64,000 nucleotides of DNA from contig JAFMVD010000005.1 in NCBI GenBank assembly GCA_025499625.1, positions 62,001 through 126,000 on the forward strand. Reading direction: 5' to 3'. The notes beneath the pieces are model-generated. The model saw nothing but the letters and a program-made list of their open reading frames with translations, was not told the origin of the DNA and searched no databases. This stretch comes from Carboxylicivirga fragile. Lineage in GTDB: Bacteria; Bacteroidota; Bacteroidia; Bacteroidales; Marinilabiliaceae. This document shows, piece by piece, positions 42,539 through 52,687 of this stretch. The position numbers were made by a program, and so were the translations under genes. The number at the start of each line of letters is the position of its first letter. The stretch's first letter is position 1.

Positions 42539-44443
42539 TTACTTAAAGTAAGCAATGATCTCTTTTAGTTTTGCTGCCAACTGAGTTAGGTTAGCTGCAC
42601 TATCAGTAAATAGGGTAGCCGATTCAGAGTTTTGTTGAGTCACTTCATTCAGTTCCTGAATGGCTTTATTTACTTGTTCAGCACCACTTTGCTGTTCGTA
42701 GCTCGATGCTGTTATTTCTTGAACCAATTGAGAAGTTTTTTCTATGTCAGGGATGATATCTCCTAATTGTTGGCCTGATTTCTCAGATACTTCAACGGTT
42801 TTTTGTGTAAGGTCTACAATTTCATTGGCCGCTTTTTGTGAACGTTCAGCCAGTTTTTTAACCTCTGAGGCAACAACTGCAAAACCTCTGCCTTGCTCTC
42901 CTGCTCGGGCAGCTTCAACCGCAGCATTTAATGCAAGTATATTAGTTTGCTTGGCTATTTCTTCAATAATGGTAATTTTCTCCGCAATAATGTGCATTGA
43001 ATCTCCAGCAATTTTTGTTGATTCGTATCCATCTTTCATCCCTTCAGCCGCTTTAGCCGCAATGGATTGTGTTTGCTGAGCGTTCTGATTATTTTGCTGT
43101 ATGGTAGCAACCATTTCTTCCATCGATGATGATATTTCTTCAGCCGATGCAGCTTGGTTGGAGGCTCCTGCAGATAATTCATTGGAAGAACTTGAAAGTT
43201 CATTGCTAGAATTATCAATCTCATTTGAGCTTTCAATTATCTGCTTTATGATTCGTTTGATGTTATGAACCATGTCGTTTAGTGCCGAGCTTAATTCACC
43301 AATTTCATCAGTTCTATTTTCGTTTGCTTCAATCTCAACATTTAAATTACCGTTGGCAATTTCACGCGCAATCTCTGAGCTCTTTTTAATTGGGTTAGTA
43401 ATTTTTGTTGCCAATATGTAGATAATAATATAGAGTAGAATAAGACCAACAATACCTATTACAAGACTTGTAGAAAGCAGAAGGTTTGCTTTTTTAAGTA
43501 TTATTTTCTTAGGTACTTCAATCCCAATTGACCAAATATTATCAACACCTTCAACAGTAACAGGAGATAAAGATACGTAGTAGGTTTCACCATCTTCCGA
43601 ATTAACATATTCAAATTGCGAAACTGCATTGTTTTGTGTTTCTGAAATGGCCGATTCAAATCGAATCGTATCATGCTCCATAACTTCAAAAAAGTTTTTA
43701 CCAACAAATGCTTTGTTAGTGTGTCCTATTACCCTTTTATCCGAAGCTAAAAAGAATGAAATGGCACCTTCGTATGTGTTAATTTCCGAAATAATTTCTT
43801 CCATTGCACTTAAGCTGATGTCAACGGCAACAACGCCAATAAATTCACCATTTTTTTGGATTGGTGCAGCAATTGATGTCATTAGAATTCCTTCTAACTC
43901 AACAGTAACTTTATCGTAGTATGGATCCCACATCTCCAGACGGTTATTCTGTCTTGATATGTAATATTCAGAAGTTATTTCATCATTGTTCATGTCAACG
44001 CGTTCATGAACCTCGTTTATCTGACCGGTATGTGGATTTCTGAAATAAATATTCTTATCGCGACCGTTACGAAAGTTGTACCCATCAATAATTTCGTTTA
44101 ATTCCCAGGTTTGCCATGTAGAAAGATAACTTGGGTTTTTTTCAAGCCAACCGTAGAGTATATCATTTAAAATATCATTTCGTACGTCCTCATCGATGTT
44201 TTCATAACGCTCATAGATGTCGCGAATTGTTATTGTTCCGCGTAATACCTGGCTTAAATCTGCCTGAATTAAGTTACGATACTCTTGAACGTTTGAGTTG
44301 ATAATTTCTTTAGAATCCGCTAATGAGTTTTTCTTGAGGTTTAGACTGATAAATCCAAGACTAAAACCGTAAATAATAGTAAATGAGGCAAGTGTAAATA
44401 ACAATAACCGACCCTTAAGTTTAAGGTTGATGAGTTTTTTCAC
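42539..44443 (-). CDS. Methyl-accepting chemotaxis protein with Cache sensor domain
   Basis: From a GTG at 44443 the protein has 634 residues. The order is an N-terminal membrane helix, a periplasmic Cache-like domain (about 40-320 with [10 protein letters not shown]), a second membrane helix ([19 protein letters not shown]), a HAMP domain, and a signalling domain with the hairpin tip [34 protein letters not shown]. It should report ligands to CheA. Alternative starts (ATG 44569, TTG 44593) would add up to 50 residues of low-complexity sequence, and the TTG lies inside the upstream terminator. No che genes are in the window. Confidence 0.9.
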   Translation of the reverse strand: MKKLINLKLKGRLLLFTLASFTIIYGFSLGFISLNLKKNSLADSKEIINSNVQEYRNLIQADLSQVLRGTITIRDIYERYENIDEDVRNDILNDILYGWLEKNPSYLSTWQTWELNEIIDGYNFRNGRDKNIYFRNPHTGQINEVHERVDMNNDEITSEYYISRQNNRLEMWDPYYDKVTVELEGILMTSIAAPIQKNGEFIGVVAVDISLSAMEEIISEINTYEGAISFFLASDKRVIGHTNKAFVGKNFFEVMEHDTIRFESAISETQNNAVSQFEYVNSEDGETYYVSLSPVTVEGVDNIWSIGIEVPKKIILKKANLLLSTSLVIGIVGLILLYIIIYILATKITNPIKKSSEIAREIANGNLNVEIEANENRTDEIGELSSALNDMVHNIKRIIKQIIESSNEIDNSSNELSSSSNELSAGASNQAASAEEISSSMEEMVATIQQNNQNAQQTQSIAAKAAEGMKDGYESTKIAGDSMHIIAEKITIIEEIAKQTNILALNAAVEAARAGEQGRGFAVVASEVKKLAERSQKAANEIVDLTQKTVEVSEKSGQQLGDIIPDIEKTSQLVQEITASSYEQQSGAEQVNKAIQELNEVTQQNSESATLFTDSAANLTQLAAKLKEIIAYFK

Positions 44444-44457
44444 AATAATTGGGTTTA

Positions 44458-44510
44458 CTTGATTCGAAATGATTGGTTGTTTTTTTTGGAGTCCCTGACG
44501 GCGAATCAAG
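44458..44510 (-). promoter_or_regulatory. Structured leader candidate before the chemoreceptor start
   Basis: CTTGATTCG and CGAATCAAG are perfect 9-bp arms around a 35-nt spacer, ending 14 bp before the GTG at 44443. If transcription starts after the 44.6-kb terminator, this hairpin would sit in the 5' UTR next to the start codon. Confidence 0.4.
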
Positions 44511-44589
44511 CAATTTTTTTTTGAATTCCCAAGTTTTTTGTGAGATATCGTACCTTGCCCTATTGACATTTTCAAAAAAAACTTGTATA

Positions 44590-44622
44590 ACAAATAAAAA
44601 ATGCCGGAATAATTTCCGGCAT
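44590..44622 (-). terminator. Intrinsic terminator downstream of the YceI gene
   Basis: On the minus strand ATGCCGGAA and TTCCGGCAT form a perfect 9-bp stem with a 4-nt loop, followed by TTTTTTATTT. Confidence 0.88.
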
Positions 44623-44649
44623 TATGTAACGTAAATAGTGTATATGTTT

Positions 44650-45210
44650 CTATTTGGCTAAAACAACAAAGTCCAGTTCAAATTCATCATAGATCATTTT
44701 ATCACCCAGATTATCAAAGTATTTGCCCGATCCATATTTTACATCATATAGTGATCTGTCAACAACTAGTTTTCCTTTAAGTTTTTTATCCACCAAAGTA
44801 ACTTCAAATTCAACCGGGTTGGTTTTGTTTTTAATGGTAAGATTGCCTTTAGCAATATAACCGTTCTTAGTCTTGCTAAACTTATTAATTACTAGTTTGC
44901 TAGTGGGGTATGTGCTAACTCCGAAGAAATCATCTGATTTAAGATGACCGACAAGCTTTTTGTTATATTCTTCATTTTCAATATCAGAGCAGGTAATGCT
45001 TGTCATGTCAACAACAAAAGTCGCACTGGTCAACTCGTCGTTTTTGTACTGTAGTTGCCCATTTTTAAAACTAATTGTTCCATTGTGTTCACCGGTTACT
45101 TTTTGGGCATCCCAATGTAATGTGCTCTTTTGTGTGTCAACAGATTTTTCCTGGCTACTTATTGCTGTAATTGAGAAAATACTAATAACAGCTATTAAAA
45201 TTGTTTTCAT
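44650..45210 (-). CDS. YceI family exported lipid-binding protein
   Basis: The protein has 186 residues with a signal peptide (about 1-19). The YceI lipocalin-like barrel is shown by the [24 protein letters not shown] segment, [32 protein letters not shown]-type residues, the central region [26 protein letters not shown], and a last strand. Such proteins bind polyisoprenoids or amphiphiles in the periplasm. It is a single gene ended by a terminator before the chemoreceptor. Confidence 0.92.
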   Translation of the reverse strand: MKTILIAVISIFSITAISSQEKSVDTQKSTLHWDAQKVTGEHNGTISFKNGQLQYKNDELTSATFVVDMTSITCSDIENEEYNKKLVGHLKSDDFFGVSTYPTSKLVINKFSKTKNGYIAKGNLTIKNKTNPVEFEVTLVDKKLKGKLVVDRSLYDVKYGSGKYFDNLGDKMIYDEFELDFVVLAK

Positions 45211-45319
45211 GTGAATGTATTTTTAAATTTAATTTGACACATGTAACTCGCCAACATGGAGACTCTCCGATTTAAGAATTATCTTCCTATGGTTCGTTTC
45301 ATATGCGTGTTAATTATTG

Positions 45320-45348
45320 GTTTATGAATTACAAACAGTTTATGAATT
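45320..45348 (+). repeat. 11-bp direct repeat upstream of polA
   Basis: GTTTATGAATT occurs at 45320-45330 and 45338-45348, 18 bp start to start, in the 250-bp gap between the YceI gene and polA. Confidence 0.45.
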
Positions 45349-45460
45349 CAATTGGTTCAATGAAATTCTGTTATGGCTATGTTAATTTTATCCTGACATG
45401 AATCTTTGTGCATCGCTCAACTTAGTGTATTTTCCTATCTTTAGAAAAAATTATTGAATC

Positions 45461-48241
45461 ATGTCGGAAGAAAAGAAGAAGTTGTATTTGTTGGATGCCT
45501 ACGCCTTGATATATAGAGCTTATTATGCATTTATAAAGAATCCTCGTATAAACTCAAAGGGTTTTAATACATCAGCAGTTTTTGGTTTTACCAATTCGCT
45601 GTTAGAGATTTTAACAAAGGAAGATCCTACTCATATCGCTGTTGTATTTGATCCTTCTGGCCCTACTTTTCGGCATGAGGAATATCCCGAATATAAGGCC
45701 AACCGTGAAGCAACTCCCGAAGATATTAAATTATCTGTGCCCTATATTAAATCTGTAATTGAGGCATTAAACATACCGGTAATTGTAAAAGATGGTTTTG
45801 AGGCGGATGATGTAATTGGTACGCTTTCGGCTTTAGCCTCGAAAGAGGGTTTTGAAACCTATATGATGACTCCGGATAAAGACTATTCCCAGTTGGTTAA
45901 GGACAATGTTTTTATGTATAAACCTCGAAGTTTTGGTGGTGGCATTGATATTTGGGGAGTTGAAGAGGTGAAAGCAAAATTTGGCATAGAGAAGCCTATA
46001 CAAGTAATTGATATTTTAGCACTATGGGGCGATTCTGCTGATAATATTCCAGGTTGCCCGGGCGTTGGAGAGAAGCGTGCCAAGGATATGATTAATGCTT
46101 ATGGAAGCATTGATGGTATTTATGAGCATGTTGAGGAGCTAAAGGGTAAGCAGAAGGAGAACATGATTAATTTCGAAGAACAGGTAAGGTTGTCATATCA
46201 TCTGGCAACCATTCGTTTAGATGTTCCTGTTGAATTGAACGAGAAAGAACTGAAGCGTGAGAAGCCAAATATGGATGCAGTTAATAAACTCTTTGAGGAA
46301 CTGGAATTCAAGAATTTAATTTCGCGTGTAAATAAATTATTCGGCTCAGCGCCGGTGCAAGGCGATTTGTTTGGAGCGCCTGCTGCTGACTCTGATAAAA
46401 ATGTTGAAGAAGAAGTTTATACATCACATAAAACTATAAATGACGTAGTTCATCATTACTATTTGATTGATAGTGAAATGAAGTTGGCTTCGTTAAGGGC
46501 TGAATTAAGTGTTCAGGATCGTTTTTCGTTTGATACCGAAACAACTTCCGTTAATGCAATGGAGGCCGATTTGGTAGGAATGTCATTTTCCTGGATAGCG
46601 AACGAAGCCTATTATGTACCTGTGCCTTCCGATAAAGAAAAAGCAACTGCCTTTGTAGAGTCTTTTCGTTCAATTTTTGAAGATTCGAAAGTCTTGAAAA
46701 TTGCTCAAAACTTAAAGTACGATATGTTAGTGCTTAAAAAATATGGCATTGATGTTAAAGGACCATATTTTGATACCATGGTAGCGCATCATCTTCTATA
46801 TCCTGGCATGAAGAATAATATGGATTTTATGGCGGAAACTTATTTGGATTACACACCTGTAAGTTTTGAATCTGTTGTTGGGCCAAAGGGAGCGAAGCAA
46901 AAAAACATGCGTGATTTATCTCCTGAGGCTGTAGTCGATTATGCTGCTGAAGATGCGGACATAACCTTGCAGTTGGCCGAGAAGTTTATGCCTGAAATTG
47001 CAGAGAGTGATGTAAAACAGTTGTTTGATGAAATTGAGATGCCGTTAATTGCTGTATTAGCTGACATGGAATTTGAGGGTGTAACCTTGGATGATAAAGC
47101 TTTACATGATTTTGCTGCCAAGTTACGCACAAAAATAATTGCCATTGAAAAGCAGATTATAGAATTGGCTGGAATGGAATTTAATATTGCTAGTCCAAAA
47201 CAAGTGGGCGAAGTATTATTTGGCCATTTAAAAATTGATGAGAAGGCCAAGAAAACAAAATCAGGTCAATACAGTACCAATGAGGAGACGCTTCAGAAAT
47301 TGAAGGATAAACACGAAATAATACCAGCTATTTTGGAGCATCGTGGTTTGGTTAAGCTCTTGAATACATATGTAGAAGCGCTTCCTAAATTAATAAATAC
47401 TTCAACTAATCGAATTCACACGAGCTACAATCAAGCAATTGTTGTTACGGGCCGATTAAGTAGTACAAACCCCAACTTACAAAACATTCCTATTCGGGAT
47501 GATAATGGTAAAGAAATTAGAAAGGCATTTACGGCATCCGACGAGGACAGGGTTTTTCTATCTGCCGATTATTCACAAGTAGAATTGCGCTTGATGGCTC
47601 ATTTTAGTAAAGATGAACATTTGATCGATGCCTTTAATCGAGGCGAGGATATTCATGCTGCCACTGCTGCTAAAATATTTAAAGTGCCCTTGGATGAGGT
47701 GGATGCCGATATGCGAAGAAAAGCCAAGACAGCCAACTTCGGAATTATCTACGGAATATCAGCCTTTGGATTAGCCGAGCGTTTAACCATTCCTCGTAAA
47801 GAGGCAAAAGCAATTATTGAAGGCTACTTTGAGAGTTTTCCTGGTGTGAAAGCTTTTATGGATGAATCTGTAAATATTGCGAGGGAAAATAACTTTGTTG
47901 AGACTTTATATCATCGTAAGCGTAATTTGAGTGATATTAATTCGCGAAATGGAGTTGTGCGTGGTATGGCGGAGCGCAATGCTATTAATGCGCCAATTCA
48001 GGGCACAGCTGCTGATATTATAAAGCAAGCTATGGTGAATGTTCAAAAACGTTTTGAAGAGGAAAATATCCAGTCGAAAATGATTTTACAAGTACATGAT
48101 GAATTGAACTTCGACGTTTTAAAATCGGAGCAAGATGTTGTCATGAAAATTGTTAAGGAAGAAATGGAGAGAGCTATTAAATTATCGGTTCCTTTGGAAG
48201 TAGATATGGGGGTAGGAAAGAACTGGTTAGAGGCACATTAA
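45461..48241 (+). CDS. polA: DNA polymerase I
   Basis: The protein has 926 residues with all three domains. The 5' nuclease is at about 1-290 (LLDAYALIYRAYYAF, DGFEADDVIGTL, WGDSADNIPGCPGVG). The 3'-5' exonuclease at about 320-510 keeps the DxE residues in RFSFDTETT, so proofreading is probably active. The polymerase at about 530-926 has motif A DYSQVELR, motif B RRKAKTANFGIIYG and motif C QVHDEL. It fills gaps in repair and removes Okazaki primers. It ends at a strong bidirectional terminator. Confidence 0.97.
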   Translation: MSEEKKKLYLLDAYALIYRAYYAFIKNPRINSKGFNTSAVFGFTNSLLEILTKEDPTHIAVVFDPSGPTFRHEEYPEYKANREATPEDIKLSVPYIKSVIEALNIPVIVKDGFEADDVIGTLSALASKEGFETYMMTPDKDYSQLVKDNVFMYKPRSFGGGIDIWGVEEVKAKFGIEKPIQVIDILALWGDSADNIPGCPGVGEKRAKDMINAYGSIDGIYEHVEELKGKQKENMINFEEQVRLSYHLATIRLDVPVELNEKELKREKPNMDAVNKLFEELEFKNLISRVNKLFGSAPVQGDLFGAPAADSDKNVEEEVYTSHKTINDVVHHYYLIDSEMKLASLRAELSVQDRFSFDTETTSVNAMEADLVGMSFSWIANEAYYVPVPSDKEKATAFVESFRSIFEDSKVLKIAQNLKYDMLVLKKYGIDVKGPYFDTMVAHHLLYPGMKNNMDFMAETYLDYTPVSFESVVGPKGAKQKNMRDLSPEAVVDYAAEDADITLQLAEKFMPEIAESDVKQLFDEIEMPLIAVLADMEFEGVTLDDKALHDFAAKLRTKIIAIEKQIIELAGMEFNIASPKQVGEVLFGHLKIDEKAKKTKSGQYSTNEETLQKLKDKHEIIPAILEHRGLVKLLNTYVEALPKLINTSTNRIHTSYNQAIVVTGRLSSTNPNLQNIPIRDDNGKEIRKAFTASDEDRVFLSADYSQVELRLMAHFSKDEHLIDAFNRGEDIHAATAAKIFKVPLDEVDADMRRKAKTANFGIIYGISAFGLAERLTIPRKEAKAIIEGYFESFPGVKAFMDESVNIARENNFVETLYHRKRNLSDINSRNGVVRGMAERNAINAPIQGTAADIIKQAMVNVQKRFEEENIQSKMILQVHDELNFDVLKSEQDVVMKIVKEEMERAIKLSVPLEVDMGVGKNWLEAH

Positions 48242-48261
48242 TGCTCAATTTTTTAGAATAA

Positions 48262-48293
48262 AAAAAGGCTCGTTTATATAAACGAGCCTTTTT
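48262..48293. terminator. Bidirectional terminator between polA and the S41 protease gene
   Basis: GGCTCGTTTAT and ATAAACGAGCC form a perfect 22-bp palindrome (48267-48288), flanked by A5 and T5 tracts. Confidence 0.88.
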
Positions 48294-48313
48294 CATATGA
48301 TGATTTGTATATC

Positions 48314-50026
48314 TTATTTCATCGATCGCTTATCACCAGCATGGCTAATCATCTGCCCGTTTAACAGGTCTGAATATTTCGACTCGTCTTGCAATAAATC
48401 TTTAGCTTCAGATAATTCCAAGTCATTTCTTAAACCAAGAACAATTGCGCCCTTTTGATAATAATAGCGCTTTGTAATTTCAAGTGCCATTAACTCCTTG
48501 ATTTCATCCTGGAAAAGGTTTAAATCTTTCTTTACATCTAATTTTAACATCGCTTCCAGTTTTTCAAACTCTTCTTTTGCAGCGTCGTAATAGTCTTCTC
48601 TTTTGGCTGTTTTAATCAGAGTTTTCAACTTATCTTGTGATAATGATTCGTACCTGAATCCTTCGCGCGCCATCACATAGTTTGTAAATTCTTCATATAC
48701 TTCATCCGAAATACTAAAATTTTCGGGCGTTTCGATGGTTTTATTTTTGATCACAAAATCCGTTGCAAAATCGAATACCACTTGCTGTGCAACAGTAGCA
48801 AAAGTAATGTTGGAATATTTTGTTGCTTCCACTTTAATGTCAGGAGAAATACCACCTCCGTCATAAACTTTACGTCCGTTAAGTGTTAGGTATTCAGAAA
48901 TTAAAGTGTCAGGAATTAAACCAACACTTCCATCATCGTTGCGGTGCGAATAATCCAGAGCTTGAATACAACGACCAGAAGGAATGTAGTATTTAGCTGT
49001 GGTGACCTTAAGTTTGGCGTTGTACGAAAGGTTTCGTGTAGTTTGAACCAAGCCTTTACCAAATGAGCGCTGTCCAATGATTACAGCACGATCTAAATCT
49101 TGTAAAGCACCTGAAACAATTTCCGATGCAGACGCCGATCCACGACTGATAAGCACTGCCAAAGGCATTACCGTATCAATTGGTTGACGATTGGCTTTAT
49201 ACACTTTATCCCATTGAGTAACCTTTCCTCTTGTGCTAACTACCTCATGGCCTTTAGGTATAAAAAGGTTAACTATTTTAACCGCTTCGTCTAATAAACC
49301 TCCCGGATTGGCGCGTAAATCAAGAATGACGCTTTTAGCTCCATGTTTGTCACGTAAATCTAAAAAGGCTTTTTCTATTTCACGACTACAATCTTGCGTG
49401 AAATTATTAAGCATGATTAAACCAGTTTCATCATTAACCATACCATAATAAGGCACTGGGTTTATTTGAATTTTTTCACGATTCAATTCAAAAGTCATTG
49501 GCTTTTTCTCACCTGGTCGTTGAACCTTTATTTTAAGTGAGGTGTTCGCAGATCCTTTCAATAAGTCGCTTACGTCAGGTGTGTTTTTACCAACCATATT
49601 CTTATCGTCAATCGCTAGTATTTTATCGCCAGCTTTTAATCCAGCCTTAGCTGCAGGGAAACCTTCATATGGTTCAGCAATTATAACATGTTCTTCGCGT
49701 TTTGAAATAAGTGACCCAATACCCGCATACTCACCAGTTGTCATGAATCTAAAATCTTCCATATCCGACTCAGGAATGTAGGTTGTATAGGGATCAAGTG
49801 ACTCAAGCATTTCATTTATGCTGGTTGCAATTAACTTTTCTGGTTGAGTCTCATCCACATAGTAGCTATTTAGCTCGCGGAATAAGGTATAATAAATGTC
49901 AAGATTCTTAATTATTTCGAAGTTTCGCTTATCGTCATTAAAACTATATAAGCCAAATAACATAACGAAAACCACCGCAATGGTTGCCGTCCATTTTACT
50001 TTAGTTGTTTTTAGAAAGTTCTTCAT
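48314..50026 (-). CDS. Carboxy-terminal processing peptidase (S41 family, PDZ)
   Basis: The protein has 570 residues with an N-terminal membrane anchor (about 12-28). A PDZ domain is visible (GIGSLISKREEHVIIAEP, AAKAGLKAGDKILAID), followed by the S41 protease core with the serine in SRGSASASEIVSGAL and the lysine in GQRSFGKGLVQ. It cleaves proteins at their C-termini in the periplasm. The C-terminal helical extension (about 400-570) is typical of the Bacteroidota members. It stands alone, with a -7 box 85 bp upstream. Confidence 0.92.
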   Translation of the reverse strand: MKNFLKTTKVKWTATIAVVFVMLFGLYSFNDDKRNFEIIKNLDIYYTLFRELNSYYVDETQPEKLIATSINEMLESLDPYTTYIPESDMEDFRFMTTGEYAGIGSLISKREEHVIIAEPYEGFPAAKAGLKAGDKILAIDDKNMVGKNTPDVSDLLKGSANTSLKIKVQRPGEKKPMTFELNREKIQINPVPYYGMVNDETGLIMLNNFTQDCSREIEKAFLDLRDKHGAKSVILDLRANPGGLLDEAVKIVNLFIPKGHEVVSTRGKVTQWDKVYKANRQPIDTVMPLAVLISRGSASASEIVSGALQDLDRAVIIGQRSFGKGLVQTTRNLSYNAKLKVTTAKYYIPSGRCIQALDYSHRNDDGSVGLIPDTLISEYLTLNGRKVYDGGGISPDIKVEATKYSNITFATVAQQVVFDFATDFVIKNKTIETPENFSISDEVYEEFTNYVMAREGFRYESLSQDKLKTLIKTAKREDYYDAAKEEFEKLEAMLKLDVKKDLNLFQDEIKELMALEITKRYYYQKGAIVLGLRNDLELSEAKDLLQDESKYSDLLNGQMISHAGDKRSMK

Positions 50027-50110
50027 ATCTAATGTTTTATTTGTCTGTGAATGCTTGCCTACCTAATGCTCACAATTTTCTATACTTCCCTGTTTTATAG
50101 GCACGAAAGA

Positions 50111-50118
50111 CAAAGTTA
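50111..50118 (-). promoter_or_regulatory. -7 box of the S41 protease promoter
   Basis: TAACTTTG on the minus strand matches TAnnTTTG, 85 bp upstream of the ATG. Confidence 0.5.
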
Positions 50119-50211
50119 ATATTTCCGATCAATTATAAACTTCTTATTAAAAGTTATTCTATCTATTTAAGTCTTATTAAACTTACAAATACTAAGCCGT
50201 ATTGTTCAAGC

Positions 50212-52578
50212 TTAATGAGGTGTTTTGGAAGGAACGCTAAAGGAGCGATGAACCATATTCCCACTTTCATCGGTAATGTTGAGTATATGAGCACCTTCTT
50301 GTGGCACAATTTCCATTTGATGTATGTATTGTGTCTGACCCAAATAGTAATCATCTAAATGCCAAAATAGTTTTTCCTTTCTATTTTGGTGGCTTGCCTT
50401 ACATACAATGCGGCCTAGAGAACCATCTATTTCGCGGGGCACAAGAAGTTCTGCATTTTCTTTTGGATATATTAATTCAAGTGGTGACTGGAGCCATCCA
50501 GAGCAGCCTTCTTTAAAAGGAGGCAGAGGTTTATATGCTGGGTTTTTACTTTGATAATACCATGCCATGAGTGGTGGTAGTACCATGCGCGACTCATGTA
50601 CTATTAGATTAATGGGGTAGCAATTGGCGTTAACCTGATATCTATGTTCTTTATCGAGATGTATGATTTGATGATATGGGCAAACAGGCATATCGTTATT
50701 GGATAAAGGCACATAAACGGTATCGGTATTAAGACAAATGTTTGACGCTTTGTGCCCTGATTCACGACACACTAAAATAGGCTCTAAATCATCATAGGGT
50801 GTTTCAAACCAAGCAGTGCTTGGGAGGTTTCTGAATAACTCAAACATTACTGGTGCGGCTGCACTGCCACCAATAATACCCGGACGACCTTCACCACTTG
50901 CATTCCCAACCCAAACGCCAACTGTATATTTGGGAGTAACGCCAATTGACCAGGCATCACGATTCCCGAAACTTGTACCTGTTTTCCAGGCAATTTTGCG
51001 GCCTGAAGAGAAATTCTCCCAACCTGTTTCCTCATCTGGTCGTTGCACATTGGTGAGCGCTTCCATTGTATAATAAATACTTCCTGCCGATAATGCTGGT
51101 GGATTATCAGTGTATATAACTGTTTCCTTTTTATCCCTTTTAAGGTGTTGAGCGATGGATATATCCGTTGATTTATATCGAGAATTACTTAGTGTATAGT
51201 TTGATAGCGATCGAGCTAAACTTGAATAGGCCGACGATAATTCAAGAAGATTTGCCTCACCTCCGCCTAGAATAAGTGATAAGCCATAGTGCGAGGGAGC
51301 TTTATTGAAACTAGAAATATTAAGCTTCTTTAGCAGATTATAAAAACGTTCGACTCTATATTCTTGCAGCAAACGAACAGCTGGAACATTTAGGGAGCGT
51401 GAGAGGGCGGTGTGCGCTGGGACAGCTCCATCAAATTGCAAGGTGTAATTTTTAGGAGCAAAATCACTGTAATAGGTTGGGATATCAGCAACAAGCATTT
51501 TGGGAAGCAGAATGCCATTTTCCAATGCTGCGGCATACAAAAATGGCTTCAATATACTGCCAGTGCTTCTGTTGGAGGTAATAATATCAACTTTGTGCCC
51601 ATAATTACCCGATGATGAAATGGCATTGCCGGTATATGCTAGTATGTTATTGCTTTCGTTATCGATAATTATTGCTGCCAAATTATGAATTTCATTGTGT
51701 TGATATACCTTGTAAAAGTTGTCAATTACTTGGTTGGTCTTTATTTGTAGTTCTTTATCAAGTGTTGATTTAAAAGCCAAATTACCATTTTTTTTCATCA
51801 GCTTGTCAAGCAAATGCGGAGCACTCATTGGTAAGGGCAATGGTTTTTCAGGTAATGGTTCGGCACAAGCCAAATAGTATTCAGTTGAATCAATGATATT
51901 TTTAGTGAGTAGTTTACCTAATAGTCGATCTCTTTTTTGTAATAATCTTTCACGATTTTTACCTGGGTGAATTAAGGAAGGGGCGTTAGGAAGAACAGCC
52001 AATAGTGTTGATTCGCTCCAGGATAATTGATGTGAAGGCCGACCAAAGTAGCGCCATGCTGCTGCCTCAATACCAACCACATTCCCACCAAAGGGAGCAT
52101 GTGCTGCATATAGTTGTAGTATTTCTTTTTTAGAATAGCGTAATTCGAGCCGTGTGGCTTGAATGGTTTCTATTAACTTATTGAAGAGGTTTCGTTTTTT
52201 GTTGCGTGCCAAGCGAATAACCTGCATCGTGATTGTGCTGCCGCCACTTTTAACCTTTCCAGCACTGATGTTTTGCTTCAAAGCCCTTAGTATGGAAATG
52301 GGATTAAAACCTGGATGATAGTAAAAGTATTCATCCTCGAAATGAATGATGGCTTGTTCGAATTTATGAGGAACTGAATCTATTTGTGGGAAGCGCCACT
52401 GGCCGTCGTTAGCTATGTGGGCTCCAAGTAAATTGCCATTATTTGAGTATAAAACAGCGCTATAATTAGGGGCGAAAAGTTTAGTGGGTAAACTGAAGTA
52501 AAAAGCCAACATAAGGCAAAAAACCAATGTAAGTGGCCATTTATTCTTACCTAATATCTCTTTTATTTTTTGAATCAT
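50212..52578 (-). CDS. pbpC: Penicillin-binding protein 1C
   Basis: The protein has 788 residues. After an N-terminal membrane helix comes the GT51 transglycosylase with EDEYFYYHPG (81-90) and GGSTITMQ (112-119). The transpeptidase has the SxxK in STGSILKPFLYA, then KTGTSFGNRDAWSIG. The C-terminal BiPBP-type domain ends the protein. It polymerises and crosslinks peptidoglycan; PBP1C is usually an accessory enzyme. In many genomes an alpha-2-macroglobulin gene (yfhM) is next to it, but here nadB is the divergent neighbour. Confidence 0.94.
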   Translation of the reverse strand: MIQKIKEILGKNKWPLTLVFCLMLAFYFSLPTKLFAPNYSAVLYSNNGNLLGAHIANDGQWRFPQIDSVPHKFEQAIIHFEDEYFYYHPGFNPISILRALKQNISAGKVKSGGSTITMQVIRLARNKKRNLFNKLIETIQATRLELRYSKKEILQLYAAHAPFGGNVVGIEAAAWRYFGRPSHQLSWSESTLLAVLPNAPSLIHPGKNRERLLQKRDRLLGKLLTKNIIDSTEYYLACAEPLPEKPLPLPMSAPHLLDKLMKKNGNLAFKSTLDKELQIKTNQVIDNFYKVYQHNEIHNLAAIIIDNESNNILAYTGNAISSSGNYGHKVDIITSNRSTGSILKPFLYAAALENGILLPKMLVADIPTYYSDFAPKNYTLQFDGAVPAHTALSRSLNVPAVRLLQEYRVERFYNLLKKLNISSFNKAPSHYGLSLILGGGEANLLELSSAYSSLARSLSNYTLSNSRYKSTDISIAQHLKRDKKETVIYTDNPPALSAGSIYYTMEALTNVQRPDEETGWENFSSGRKIAWKTGTSFGNRDAWSIGVTPKYTVGVWVGNASGEGRPGIIGGSAAAPVMFELFRNLPSTAWFETPYDDLEPILVCRESGHKASNICLNTDTVYVPLSNNDMPVCPYHQIIHLDKEHRYQVNANCYPINLIVHESRMVLPPLMAWYYQSKNPAYKPLPPFKEGCSGWLQSPLELIYPKENAELLVPREIDGSLGRIVCKASHQNRKEKLFWHLDDYYLGQTQYIHQMEIVPQEGAHILNITDESGNMVHRSFSVPSKTPH

Positions 52579-52598
52579 CTATGTCTGTACTGTTGAGC

Positions 52599-52606
52599 CA
52601 AAGGTA
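52599..52606 (-). promoter_or_regulatory. -7 box of the pbpC promoter
   Basis: TACCTTTG on the minus strand matches TAnnTTTG, 21 bp upstream of the pbpC ATG. Confidence 0.5.
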
Positions 52607-52610
52607 AAAA

Positions 52611-52627
52611 TAGAATTTTCCATTCTA
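52611..52627. promoter_or_regulatory. Inverted repeat between divergent pbpC and nadB promoters
   Basis: TAGAAT and ATTCTA flank a 5-nt spacer, placed between the two -7 boxes. A regulator here could act on both genes; the short AT-rich arms make this weak. Confidence 0.3.
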
Positions 52628-52657
52628 TGATCAATGCCAATCATATTCACTTTTTTC

Positions 52658-52665
52658 TACCTTTG
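52658..52665 (+). promoter_or_regulatory. -7 box of the nadB promoter
   Basis: TACCTTTG matches TAnnTTTG, 22 bp before the nadB ATG. Confidence 0.5.
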
Positions 52666-52687
52666 CATCAACAATCATTCTAACTAG

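Noticed and set aside
42744-43079. Open frame on the plus strand opposite the chemoreceptor signalling domain
   Set aside because: It is a shadow of the alanine-rich signalling helix; no start signal or domain.
44443-44593. Extension of the chemoreceptor to ATG 44569 or TTG 44593
   Set aside because: The TTG lies in the T tract of the upstream terminator, and the extra residues look like non-coding sequence. The GTG gives a normal receptor N-terminus. This is not certain.
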